From Verticillium longisporum (Eukaryota; Ascomycota; Sordariomycetes; Glomerellales; Plectosphaerellaceae), in the NCBI GenBank assembly GCA_019188255.1, contig JAETXT010000001.1, positions 2,108,001 through 2,172,000 of the forward strand: a stretch of DNA of 64,000 bases. Reading direction: 5' to 3'. Made by a program: the position numbers and the translations under genes. Shown here piece after piece: positions 37,537 to 48,800 of this stretch. Each line of letters begins with the position of its first letter. Position 1 is the first letter of the stretch. The notes under the pieces were generated by a model. The model did not search any database. It was given only the letters and a program-made list of their open reading frames with translations, and was not told the DNA's origin.

Positions 37537-38590
37537 TTAGAGGCCCTCCTTGGCCAGCATGTCAGCAATGTCGAGATACAAGGCGACGGCGTTGAAGGGC
37601 CGGCGCTGCCCGGTCCAGATGCGCCTCGTCTCCCAGCGCAGGCGGTTCGTCCAGTTGATGAGGTCGAGATGGCTCACGCCGCGGAGGGTGCCGCGGTAGT
37701 CCCCCAGCGGCTGCTCTGGACGCTGACGAGGCCGTCGTTGGGGCCCTCGTCGCGCGTGACGACCCGCCAGCTGTGGCGGAAGGGGCTCAGCAGGCCGGGC
37801 AGGTCGGTGGCGGCGCCGAAGCTAAAGTAGCGCGTGTCCGGGTCGTCGGGGGTGGCCGGGTTGAAGTCGTCGCGCAGGTAGGCCGTCGTCAGCTGGTCGA
37901 AGGCGCCGGTGCCGAGGCCGACGGTGCCCATGACGCCGTACCAGTCGGACAGGCGGGCGGCGTGCAGCATAAAGTCGGCAAAGGCGCTGCCGTGGTGGGG
38001 CGTCGAGATGGTGACGAGGCTCGCGACGCGGACGCCGGCGGGCCGCAGGCGCGCGATCATGTAGCCCGGGCCTAGGCCGCCCATCGAGTGGGCGATGATG
38101 TTCACGGGGCGGCCGCGGGGGGCGCCGGCCTCGATGGCGACGGGGAGGGCCTTGGCGGGCTCCTCGATCGGACCCGTCGGCCGCACGGACGGCGTGATGA
38201 TGGGCAGCGAGGGCGCCAGCGTCTGCAGGGCGTCGGTGATGCCGTGCCAGTAGTGTATCGCCGGCAGGAACTGGAGGGGCGCGCGGATCTCGGAGAAGCC
38301 CAGGAGCCCGTGGGCCAGGACGAGCGCGTTCTTGGGCGACTCTGCCTTGCGGTCAGCTTGGGACAAGGGGGCGTCGGCGAACCTTCAAAGGGAGAGGGTC
38401 GAGGGGTACCATAGTGATCTCTGACTTGGGCGTAATCGTCCAGGATCTCCCTTCCGAGCTCCTTGAACCTCGGGTCATGGTGGTCCTTCCATGGCTGTGG
38501 CGAGGTGTGCAGAGTCCTCGACCGCGTTGCTCGAGACGCTGCGACGGGTGCTGGTGACGCCCGGAAAGCCAGGCGCGCCCTCGATATCAT
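37537..38590 (-). CDS. Alpha/beta-hydrolase (lipase-like), possible mitochondrial targeting
   Basis: A serine hydrolase of the triacylglycerol-lipase type. Minus-strand exons: 38590-38410 and 38341-37537; about 328 residues after frame repair. A shorter intron ending at the same acceptor is also phase-compatible. The N-terminus is Arg/Ala/Ser-rich without acids (MISRARLAFRASPAPVAAS..., then RTLHTSPQ), like a mitochondrial presequence. The core starts with ALVLAHGLLGF (oxyanion hole). The nucleophile elbow is AHSMGGLG, followed by TISTPHHGS, typical of this family. The catalytic Asp is probably in DEGPNDGLVSV. A missing G in the run at 37701-37705 (C-run on the plus strand) truncates the ORF at 37674. 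The other frame then gives GVSHLDLINWTNRLRW, which holds the catalytic His, and ends at 37537. Substrate unknown. Confidence 0.88.
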
Positions 38591-39956
38591 GATACGACTG
38601 CGGACATGGAGATTGGGGGCATGATCGTCGTCTAGTCTAGGTGCTCGCTGTGCATCATTGGATTTCGGTCACAGGCAAAGATTGACACCGAGGCAGGTGG
38701 GCAAGTAGGCAAAATAGCAAGCGCCAGCGCGTCTCGTTCTTGACGTCACCGAATCCAGCCGTCTGTGGCGGGTCTGTGGCGGGGTCTGTCATACTGCCGG
38801 GCTACTGCCTGGTGGTACGTTCGTATGGTACTAAGGTGCCTTTCCCTTAGCTGGTGTCTACCTAAGGAGGTACTTAGTAGCTCATCAGGCCTCGCTCCAA
38901 CAACACCTCGAAGGCTGAAGACGATTGCATATAATGACTGGTCTGCCGCTGAGAAAGACTTACATTGATCCGTCGTGCTTTTCAAGTGCTGCTCCCTGCT
39001 GCCAGCTCATGGGCGTCGTTCAATCTGGCACACACGCAAGTCGGATACTGTGAGACGCTTTGGAGTTTGGACTGTGGACTTCTCGCGCAAGCGCAAGAAT
39101 TCTGAGTATACGATGCTGGCTCGCTGGCCTTGACTACGAAACCTTGTAAATGCGCAACTCGGTTTGGTACTACCTGGCTAGTCTGATGGCGGCTTCACGA
39201 TCAACGGCATTGGACGACGTCGGGGCAACGGCCACACAATGTCCCTTTACGCCGCCCAATGGAGCACAAATTGGATGATTGCAACGTTGGGTTTGGGTAT
39301 AGAGGTTCGAAAGCTCCCATGTTACCCTCTTCTCCTCTACAGTATGTATGCATCGGCCGCGACAGACCTCTATTCCAGCAAAGCCATGCAATTCAAGGTG
39401 CTAATGGTGAATCTTGTATCCTGGCAGCCTGGATTGCCTAGTCCGAACGACACACGGCATATACGCCAGCAGGAGACACATTTCATCGCGACCCCGAGTA
39501 TTCCGGGACGCCCTCGAGCCCCCCTCGAATCTGCCTTGCGTCAATCTGTAGACAGCGAGCACACGTGCACAGGACACTCACAGCCATCCGAACCTGGCAG
39601 ACATCCGGACGCTTTTGACCGACGTGATCCATTCTCACGCCTCACGGGGGAAGATCCCCTCGCACCATGTTGGTCACATCTGCACTTGGTCCTTTGACTT
39701 TGCGGCCCCCACTTACATGAGGGGTTGGGTCTGGGTCTGGGTCTGGAGCTTCGGCATACGATGCTGATCCTCGTTCGAGATGTGGTGTTTTCTGCAACCT
39801 CGACACCCCGTCTTGCCCAAGATCCGCAGCATCACAGGCGAGCGAATGGCGCGGGAGGGCGGCCGCCAACGAGGCCATGCCAGAGAAGCATCACTTTTCA
39901 AGTGCCAAGTAGAAACCCAGGTGCGCATCTCCGGCACATGCCTTCACGAGCATAAT

Positions 39957-39996
39957 CGCGACGCTGGGCTAGGCACCGCGACGCTGGGCTAGGCAC
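39957..39996. repeat. 20-bp tandem duplication
   Basis: CGCGACGCTGGGCTAGGCAC occurs twice, perfectly and head to tail. Confidence 0.95.
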
Positions 39997-41230
39997 CGTC
40001 GGACAAGGATCTGTTCGTGATTTGTCCCTAGGCAACAGGCGAATAGTCAGAGGGCGTGAGTTGGTCCACCCCTGGACGAGCGCATCTTGCGCACCTGTCA
40101 ATGTCTGTCATTGTGACCATCAACCACGAGACGACTGCGTAGGGTGACATTTGTGCAAGGGTCGTCGAGCACGTTATGCACGTTTGGTCTTTGAACCCGA
40201 CTCGAGACGTGCTGAACCTGCCGAGGGCGCGTCTGTCGAGATGCTAAGCCCTTGGCAGCTCCGTGTAGCCGCGGCAGCGTAGAGGAGTAGCGCGACGGCC
40301 GAGCCCCCCGGGGCTAGTCTCAGCCACAGGAACAGGCACCACGGAATCAGAGAGACGCGGAAGACGGGAGGAAGTCTGGGCGTTGAATGGCGGAGAAAAG
40401 GCTGAGGGCGAAGCAAAGGCTGAAGGGCGAAGAAGAGGCTGACTGAGTGACTGCCTCCTTGCTGTGGGTGCAGCCTCGCCCTCGACAGTTGTTGCCTCAA
40501 GGCCTCAAGTGCTCTTTCCTTCGTGCTGCTGCTGCCCTTTGACGACCTCCCGACCTAAACACAGGGTACTTACCTACCCAAGGTGTCCTTGTCATCTGTC
40601 CCCCTCCAGAGTCCGAAGTAGGTGCGCCTCTAGCTTCTCCTCGTTCCGCATGCAGTTATTCTCTCGTCTACGTTTTCCGCGTCTTGTGCCTCTTTTCCTT
40701 CCGCCTTCTCCATCCGGCCCGTCTCCATACTTACTGTCTTCTGTCTGTTGGCGCCAACGTCAATTCCTGACTCGAGCGGTCATGGAGAGCCAGCCTCCCG
40801 CAGCCCCCCCCCCCTTCTGGCCCCATCGACATGCTCATTTCGAGTTATCTGCATCATGCAACCATCGGCATTTCCATCACACGATCGTGTGCTCGAACCA
40901 TGATGGGTACAGATGGACACTAGATGGAACACAGATGGGGAAAGATGAGCGAAGAAGAGGGGAAGCCGGCCGTCAGAACAGGTGACAACAGAACAATGCA
41001 TTGTACTGACCACCAACCGCGCACCTCATGTGGACCGCCACCTCTTGCTTATCGTGCGCATATGCCTGAGAGGCGGGGGGGTGTGGGAAAGATGGAGAAG
41101 ACGCATCTGCCGCCATCGACTTTCTTCAGTCCAGGAACCGTTCCGCCCGCCCCTCCCGAAGATCTCTGCCCTACCTGCCCTCCTTGGCACAACGGCCTGC
41201 CTGACGAAAGCTGTTCATCATTGTGAGCAA

Positions 41231-41271
41231 TCAAGGCAAGCAGGCAAGCAGGCAAGCAGGCAAGCAGGCAA
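41231..41271. repeat. AAGCAGGC microsatellite
   Basis: About five copies of an 8-bp unit (GCAAGCAG). Non-coding. Confidence 0.9.
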
Positions 41272-42393
41272 GCTCGGCAGCCAACAGGCAAGCAACCCTA
41301 GCTGCATGCATGCCATCACCAACGACGACTGGTGCGCGATGATACGGAATCTGCCGCCCCTGCAACTCGGCCAGTGGGGGGGAGGGAGCAGAGAGCCTAG
41401 AAGAGAGGGCCTCAAGGGCCTGGAGAAGAGGAACCTGGCAATGAGAGCCTGCGGGGCGGTGGCACAGACGCGTGATAGCCTTTGCCGCACACACCACACT
41501 ACTCAACTCATTGGACCAGAGGGACGCCAGAAGCGCCGACAGCAGACTAAGGTCGCGTTCATTGCTACCCTGTCATATGCGCCGTTGTGGCTAAAGGGTG
41601 CTCCCGCCAGTCGGCCTTCCATCATTGGTGCTTTCTCGCGGCCGTATGGGGTTGTCGCCGGGGGGGAAAGCCTGAAGAGAGACAGTCTGAGTCTGGTCTG
41701 CAGATCGCTACTCTCCTTCGGCATAGCCCAACCGGTCTGTCGGGTCCGCAACACGCCAGCTCCTCCGCCCGAAGACCTCTCCACAAGCCGTTGTGCCCCC
41801 CCTTCGTCGGACGGCCCTCCGACAATTCCTTCCCGTGTGAGCCGATCTGAAAGGTGGTGGTGGCGGTGGGGGCCAAACAGCCTTCCTCTAGTCCATGCCG
41901 AATCTGCCTGAAATCTAGAAAGGTTTTCCTGTCATTGGGAGGGTGCCGTGGCTGTTTGCGTCTCTACGAATCATTCAACCGGTCCAACTAGGGGGGAGGG
42001 ATTGCCTCCCCCCCCTCCCTTTTCTCGTGCTCCTCATTCTCCGGTCAAAAAAACTACCTACTTGGGTAGATGGGCATGGTTGGTCGCAGCAAGTTAGCTG
42101 CTTGCTGACCTGGTGTTGGCACACAACACGACACAACACAACACACCCCGACACGGCAGACAACATGCGCGCAAGTGGACATTGCTGCCTCGGGATCGGG
42201 GTAAGGGTAAGGGGGTGCAGGGCGAGTGGGACTCTGCACCTGTGAGGCCTTTGTGCGCCCCCAAAAACATCCATGGTATATCCAACGCACCATTACTTTG
42301 TAGAACCGGACAGTCGGGGCATGCTGGCTGTCAACGTGTTGGTCTCGCCTGCGTTACCCTCCTCCTTGTCAGTTCTCGCCCTCGCACCTTACC

Positions 42394-42422
42394 CTCGCCC
42401 TCGCCCTCGCCCTCGCCCTCAA
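42394..42422. repeat. CTCGCC hexanucleotide repeat
   Basis: Four to five copies about 180 bases upstream of the RTA1-like ATG. The same hexamer (as its complement) forms the Ser-Pro tract at 5968-6001. Confidence 0.85.
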
Positions 42423-42596
42423 CTTGCGTCTCGCCCCTCCACTGCTCCTCGAATCCCTTCGAATCAAGGTATATAGCCCCAGGCCTGCCGAGCTCGCCCT
42501 GTTGTCCTTGCCCTTCCCCCTCCCCTTCCACCAAGCCTGCTCAGCTAGGTCCATGATGAGATCAACTCATCGCTGCCTGCCCAGCGAGACCAAGTC

Positions 42597-44017
42597 ATGG
42601 CAGGTGACTGTACCACAGACACCTGTCCAGTGAGCCAAGGCTTTCTCAACTACCGTCCTACCCGACCAGGCAACGCCGTCTTCCTCGCTGCTTTCGCCCT
42701 GCTCGTACCCGTGACCCTGGCCCTCGGCTATCGATTCAAGACGCCCATTTTCGCTTCCATACTGACGACCGGCCTGCTTCTAGAAGTCCTCGGCTTTGCT
42801 GGACGACTGCTTCTCTTTGACAACGTCGCCAACAAGACCTACTTTGCCCTGTTCCTTCTCGGCACCGTCCTCGGCTCGACGTTCATTGCCGCCTCCATCT
42901 TCATCATCCTGCCGCACGCCCTCTCGGTTTACGGTGCAAGGGCCAGCTCTGTCCAGCCGAAGCACATTGCCCTCGTGTTATCTGCTGTGGCTCTTGTTGC
43001 TGCCATTGTTGAGATCATCGGAACTGTCTGCGTTGGCTTTGCTGTCTTGGAGGTGAGTCTTTTGTCCTGCCAGACCCGAGGCTTTCCTGCCCACCAATTT
43101 CTAACTAAGTCAGGCCCCGCAGAACGCCAACATCCTGGTGACGGGCCTTGCCATACAGACTGCTGGTTTGGTGGTCTTCGTTGCTGTCCATTCCTGGTTC
43201 ACCATCAACCTGAACGGCGAACGTAGCAGGCTAGACCCAAAGCACGCCACCGTGTACCGGTCAGCACGCTTCAAGCGTTTCCTCCTGGGTATGTAGTATT
43301 CCACAAGTGCACTCGATGATATGGGTTGACTGAAAAATATCTCCAGTCACGCAAGCTGCGACAGTACTGCTTCTCGGCCACACGATCTACCGAATCGTGG
43401 AAACAGCCAGTGGCCTCGACGGGCCTCTCGCACAGAGCGAGGCTGCTTGTATGGTAGTCAACGGTGCACTTCCATTCATAGTCTGTGCCCTCCTCGCAAT
43501 CTTCCACCCCGGCGTGGCCTTTGGCAAAGCTTGGGGTCCCACGTCACCTCGTTTGCGCAAGCGTTACACCCGCCCAGCACCTCTCCGTTCGCCAGTAGCG
43601 ACCTTCGAATACAGCCGAATCCCCGATCAAACAGCTTTTGACAAGATGACGACTCCCCCGTCGGCACCTATGCCTCTGCAGAATGCCTCCATGGCTACTA
43701 CAGTCAAGCTAAACCCCGTCACGCATACCACCACGCATCAGCCTCTTACTGTCGTGTTGACGCAGAAGAACAGTCCGACGTTCTGGAAGGAGCAGCAGAG
43801 ACGCCACTCGCAGAGGCTCAGCTCGACCTTCCTCAGACAGTCGCCCAAGACGAGCCCTACCTTTGAGACGAACCAGATGCAACAGCCCAGGCCGAGCCCG
43901 ACAGCCCAGCACGGCTCTCGGCCACACTCTCAGTCGCTGTCGGGTCACAGGACGAGTCTCAAGTCAGAACAAGCCGCAACGCGGGGCAAGTTGGTGGACA
44001 GCGAGACGCTCTGGTAA
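42597..44017 (+). CDS. RTA1-like seven-transmembrane protein
   Basis: Member of the fungal RTA1/lipid-translocating-exporter-like family, linked in yeast to resistance against 7-aminocholesterol and to sphingoid base response (Rsb1). Three exons: 42597-43052, 43123-43288 and 43347-44017, 430 residues. The N-terminus is short with Cys (GDCTTDTCPV), then NYRPTRPGNAVFLAAFAL, typical of the family. Seven membrane segments follow. Conserved features include EVLGFAGRLLL, FILLxP-like FIILPHALSVYGAR, and after segment 6 YRIVETASGLDGPLAQSEA. The cytoplasmic tail from about residue 270 is Ser/Thr/Gln-rich and basic. The frame is intact. Confidence 0.92.
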
Positions 44018-44688
44018 TTCAGGGTACCGAACGAGGTAGACATGGTTCGACTTTTTATTCGGTGACGTGCTGATTTTCTCACTCTTCTCTCCTTTGTTTC
44101 TGATACCTGGCTTCGTTTTGTTTGTTTTTGGTGTTATAGGAAGTGGCGTCCTCCTCCTTGTTTTAGATGAGATTCATCAAAGTTGAACCATTCGGGCTTC
44201 GGATGCAAGACCGATAGTACCTTTTTTTCTTCCTTTTTCTTGCCATCAGTGGAAGCAGGAATTTGATGGAGCAGTCGGGAACGGCTTTGCCTTTCTGGCC
44301 TTGTGAGCCAAAACAGCCACTCTTTAAGGTAGTCAGGCAGGGCCTGTCAGCTCAGACCCCTTTGTTCCCAAACGGACAGACTGTCATTCCTCGCATCGCG
44401 AGACATGTTCATCCTCCAGAGGAGGGGCGTCCGTTCCCAAAGAAATTGATCACACACTCCGCCAATGTTCTGCTCCCCCACCCATGTGTTGTGCCGATGA
44501 TGCCTCGTACATAAAATCGCGCCCATCCACACCCCTCGATTCCACGTTGTCGGTCATGCCAGCCACAGTTGCTCCATGTCCGTTTGCAGCCACCAATAGC
44601 CATTCTTACAACAAAGAAGGGAACACCAGGGTGAAGAAAAGAAAGAAAGAAAGGAGAACAAACGAACGAACAAAAAACGCTTACACAA
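44018..44688. other. Intergenic
   Basis: T-rich 3' flank of the RTA1-like gene, then the leader of the next gene with an AAAGAAAGAAAGG purine tract at about 44635-44660. No gene seen. Confidence 0.6.
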
Positions 44689-45426
44689 ATGGCAGAAGCA
44701 CCTGCTCAGCCCCCCGTCTTGCCTCTGCCGTTCAAGCTGTCGAGGTCAGAGAAGAGAATCATCCTCTCGTCCATCAACGGCAGTCTGCTGCGGTCCCACG
44801 CCGCCCTCGAGCTGGCGAGGGCCCTGACGGCGCCCGACGGCGCCCGCGCCCCCGACCAGCGACGCGGCCGCGACGCGTACCTCGACGCCCTGGCGCACGC
44901 CAGCGAGGCCCACAGGGACGCCGTCGAGTTTCACCGCTGGCAGCAGGCGGCGCGCGCGCAGGTGTACCGCGGCCACTGCTTCCGCGGGCTCGGCGCGTGG
45001 CGGCGCGCGCACGCGTGCTACGTGCGCGGCGCCAGCGTGCGCGGCGGCGCCTGGGCGGCCGTGGACATTGAGGGGCTGACGCGGGAGTGTCAGGACAAGA
45101 TGGGGGAGGAAGCGGCGGCGGCGGTTGGGACTGGCAGTTGGCCGGACGAGGGGCCCAAGACGGTGAGCTTCAGCCCTGTTGAGGAGCACCTTCTCGATCA
45201 GGCGTCGGCGGGGGTGCCGGCCAAGATCGCGGATGTGACGTCCGAGGGCGATGGTCCGCTCGCTGGTGAGTCGTGCTGGATCCGGAACGCCGAGGGACGC
45301 ATCGTTGCCTACCGCTGGGAGAAGCCACAGCTGAGGAGGGTTGAAGGGACGGCGTACCTCAAGTGGTGGGAGGAGGCGGTCAAGCCCATTGAACTTGACG
45401 AGAACGACATTTGGTTTACCAAGTGA
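44689..45426 (+). CDS. Uncharacterised fungal protein, 245 aa
   Basis: I do not recognise this protein. It is a single exon with extreme GC at third positions, so clearly coding. The N-terminus (residues 1-35) has a Pro-rich start, then KLSRSEKRIILSSINGSLLRSH. Residues about 60-140 are Ala/Arg/His-rich and helical, with AQVYRGHCFRGLGAWRRAHACY, which resembles a tetratricopeptide-like helix pair. The C-terminal third ends in ESCWIRNAEGRIVAYRWEKPQ...LKWWEEAVKPIELDENDIWF, acidic and Trp-rich. It has no signal peptide or membrane segment, so it is probably soluble. It is followed in the same direction, 450 bases on, by the coiled-coil protein, but the gap is too long to suggest a shared transcript. 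Confidence 0.8.
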   Translation: MAEAPAQPPVLPLPFKLSRSEKRIILSSINGSLLRSHAALELARALTAPDGARAPDQRRGRDAYLDALAHASEAHRDAVEFHRWQQAARAQVYRGHCFRGLGAWRRAHACYVRGASVRGGAWAAVDIEGLTRECQDKMGEEAAAAVGTGSWPDEGPKTVSFSPVEEHLLDQASAGVPAKIADVTSEGDGPLAGESCWIRNAEGRIVAYRWEKPQLRRVEGTAYLKWWEEAVKPIELDENDIWFTK

Positions 45427-45875
45427 GCTTGGCATAAGCCGACTACGCACGAAAAGCAGCGCCGTTCAGTGGGAAGCTGGACTTCTACGAGGTATGCATT
45501 TCAGAACATAGAGCACTCCCACATTGCTGTCATTAAAAAATAGAATAGTCGATCCGTAAGAGACACGGGGTGAGCTATGCTAATTCTCGTCTTTGTCTTC
45601 GCAGAGTAGTCGGGCTGGCTCAACAATGTTGCCGCCACCTCCTTTGTCGTGCCTTGAGCCTCGACGCGGGCCTCTTTCTTTGAGGGTATGGTCATCAATG
45701 CTTGGCTTCAGAAGTAGGTGCTTCGCTAGTCATCGTGTCGTCTTTTGATAAACAGCAGCATGCGATGGCCTGTCTAGGAGGTTTTTTTCCCACCCTGGCT
45801 ACCTCTTGCTTTTATCGGACTCAAACTTCAAACCACGGCTTTCATCTTCACTAATAAGAAGGAAGGTTTGTCACA
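45427..45875. other. Intergenic
   Basis: The 3' flank of one gene and promoter of the next. No clear element seen. Confidence 0.55.
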
Positions 45876-48800
45876 ATGGCAGATGACCACAATACCGTTG
45901 AGGGTGACAAAAGTCCACCTCACAGTCAACAGCAGAGCGAGCACTCGGAGAAGAAAGAAGACACGGTCGACTATGGAAAAGTGAGACCGTTCCCGAGCCG
46001 AGATCATAGAGAACTGCGCAAGCGTGTTTGGGCCAAGCCCATACCCATGAGCGATGACGAGAAGAAGCGCATCATAGCCAACTACGAGGCAGACTTTCAC
46101 GACTTCGAAAAGGATGCGGAGGAGGCGGGCATTTTGGAGGAGGGCGGATTGAACGAAGGGTCATGGGATGTCGACGAAGATAATCCACACGGAATAGCCA
46201 CCAAACGTGTGCACTTCCTTCGGGCAGATCTCGAGGCAAGTCTCTCTCCGGAGGAGAAGGCGCTCGCACGAAGGCAACAGCTCGAGCAACAGACAGGCGA
46301 AGAGGTTTCCGACGATGGCTGGTTTGCCATTTGGTCGCACGAGACGGCCAACGACGGAATGATCGAGCGCCTCCGCCGGTGGGCTGCCGGCCGAGACTCG
46401 GTGCCCGTGGCGTACTTTAACGCCTTTATACAGAAAACATATGCTGCAACATATGACGCCATCACCGAAGAGGATCGTCTCCGGGCGCAGAAGCTGTCCA
46501 TGCAGATTGACTACGACGCGCGGCTCGAGCAAGATCAGAAGGACTATGATACCCGGGTTGCCCGCTCGCGTGCGGATGCGATGGCTGCTGCAGAGGTAGC
46601 GCTCCTGACTAAAATGATACAAGACACACTTGAACAGATTTTGGAAGAGTCGAGACTACAAGACGAACCACCGTCTGTGGCCTTTGCCAAGGCACACGCT
46701 GAAGCAAGCAAGGCCCTCACAGACCGTACGCGGGCGGAAGAGGCTGTGGACGAGACCACAAACCGACATATCCCCCCCAACTCTCAGATGATGGGGGAGA
46801 AGGACGGTCACCTGCGCACTGCCATGAATAGTCTGCATGCTCACCTTGGTAGTCAGCCCTCAAACGCGGCATCTCTTTATAGACTTGTTGACGCCCTGCT
46901 CACTTCATCGGGTGGACGACAAGAATCTCGACAGGGCTTGTTTGATACCCAGGAACGGCTGCGACAGAACGCAGATGAACGGGCGAAGAATGCCTTGAGG
47001 GTGCAGAACTTGGGGTTCCAACACTTTATTGAGCTCGAACAGCAACTTCATCATGCTACAGTAACGGTCGCACAGGTCCAGAAAGACCTTCGAGACCGCG
47101 ATGATGAGCGGAAGAACCTGTGGCTCGTCGTTCACTCGATGGAAAACTCAATGATGAAGCAAGCCGTTGTCAGCATCAACAAGTATCGAAGGCTCGTCGC
47201 GCAGCGAGTCCGAAACAATCTTTCCGAACAAAGCCACAGACTTCTTACCGAGGCCAACAAGCTTGAGCGCTCAATCTACTCGTTTGAACAGCTCAGTGAG
47301 GTGTTGCAAAACACCACCCTGCCGCCCCCGGCCGATATCGCAACCCGCATCACCGACGAGCTCACACGCATCGCCTCGCTCTTTGAGAGCGCACCGGACA
47401 GCATCCGCAGCCTGGCATCAGGCCTCCTGGACCAGGAGATTGAGGAAGAATCAAAGTCCAGCGAGCGGTTGGCCGAGGCAGACACTCAGGCGAAGCTGCA
47501 GGTTCTCGAGGACGAGGTCAAGCAGCTAAGTGATGACAAGAGGCGGCTCGAGGCACAAATGCTGAGTATCAAGGACACGACAGACATCTCGGCGCTCCTC
47601 GACGCGCAGGACGCCGACAGGAGGCGGGCCGACGAGTGCCAGCGCGAGGCGCAAGAGCTACACTCGCAACTGCGCGAGTCGAGGCTGCAGGGTATCGCGA
47701 CCGCACGTGAGGTACAGACACGTATCAGCGCCATGCAGAGGAGCCTCAACCGGGCGCACGCCCCAAGCAAGGTGCTTGAGCGGCAGGCGGAGCAGGCGAG
47801 AGAGGAATGTCGAACGGCGGGGCTGAGGGCGGAGATTGCAGAGGCCAAGGTCAAGGATCTCATGGCGACGCTGCAAGAGGTGAGCGGCGACTGTATGAAG
47901 ATTTTACCCCAGTCCGAGACGGAGACCACGTCACCCACGGCCACGGCCACGGCAGCGGAGGTGAGCGATGACAAATGCACGAGGGAGAATCACAGGGGCC
48001 AGATCGAGAGGCTCACGAGCGAGCTGGAGAAGCTGAAGACGAAAAAGGAGGGCGCCGCGTCCAAGGCCTCGTTTGCGGCACGCCGCGAGCTCGAGAATGA
48101 GTTGCGAATCAAGACACTAGACGTGGAGAGAGCGAAGGCGGAGCTCATCGAGGTCAGGGAGTCGATGGCGGTTCAGGTGCTTGCGGGGGTGGACGAGAGG
48201 ACGAGTGGCATCTGGAAAGAATTGGTCGCGAGCAGAATAGCGGCGAACATGAGCAACGACGAGGTGGGGGAGGAGGTACGGAGCGCCCTGGAGAGGTCGC
48301 TTGACGCGCACAAGGTGTTCAACACGAAGCTCCTCGACAGCAATTGTGAGCTGCGTAGGCTGCTGAGCGAACACAACCAGGCGTACGCCAGACTGCAGCT
48401 GGCGCGATCAGGTGAAGCACTGTCAGGCGAGGATTTCAGAGGAAAGCTCGTGGAGCTTCAGCAGGAGGTGGCGGCGATCCTGGGGCGCGGCGAGGACGAT
48501 GTCGAGGCACCGGCGACGACGACGTGGGGTCAGGGGCAGCGGCAGTCGGTGATGCGCATCCAGCAGGTATTTGCCGGGAGGCCGTCGGCGGAGGAGGCAG
48601 CGGCGGGCCTTATGAGCCGTCCACAGATCGAGGCGTACTGGAAGTACCTGTCATTTCAGCGGCAGCGGGCGCAGGCCGTTAGTGCGCTACGACACGCAGA
48701 CTGGCACGGGGCACAGGCGAGGCTCGACAAGCTGGACAAGTGGTTCGAGGGAGCTGGCCCGTGGCACCAGTTCTATCGGGAGTCTGAGATTCAGGGGTCG

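Larger units (their letters stand above)
38591..42596. other. Long intergenic region (4 kb), no gene supported
   Basis: Holds a TACC/GGTA-type array at 38848-38880 and a weaker one at 40565-40582. It also holds a 20-bp direct duplication (39957-39996), an AAGCAGGC microsatellite (41231-41271), a CACAACACGACA tract (about 42118-42150) and a CTCGCC hexamer repeat (42394-42422). The 309-codon open frame at 40982-41911 is low-complexity, runs through the microsatellite and lacks coding-like third positions. Mostly non-coding. Confidence 0.55.

Noticed and set aside
40982..41911. 309-codon frame in the 4-kb intergenic region
   Set aside because: Runs through the AAGCAGGC microsatellite, no domain, no coding-like third-position bias, and overlaps frames on the other strand.
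42199..42215. GGGTAAGGGTAAGGGGG, similar to telomere repeat
   Set aside because: Only two imperfect units in the middle of the window; the fungal telomere repeat TTAGGG is not present.
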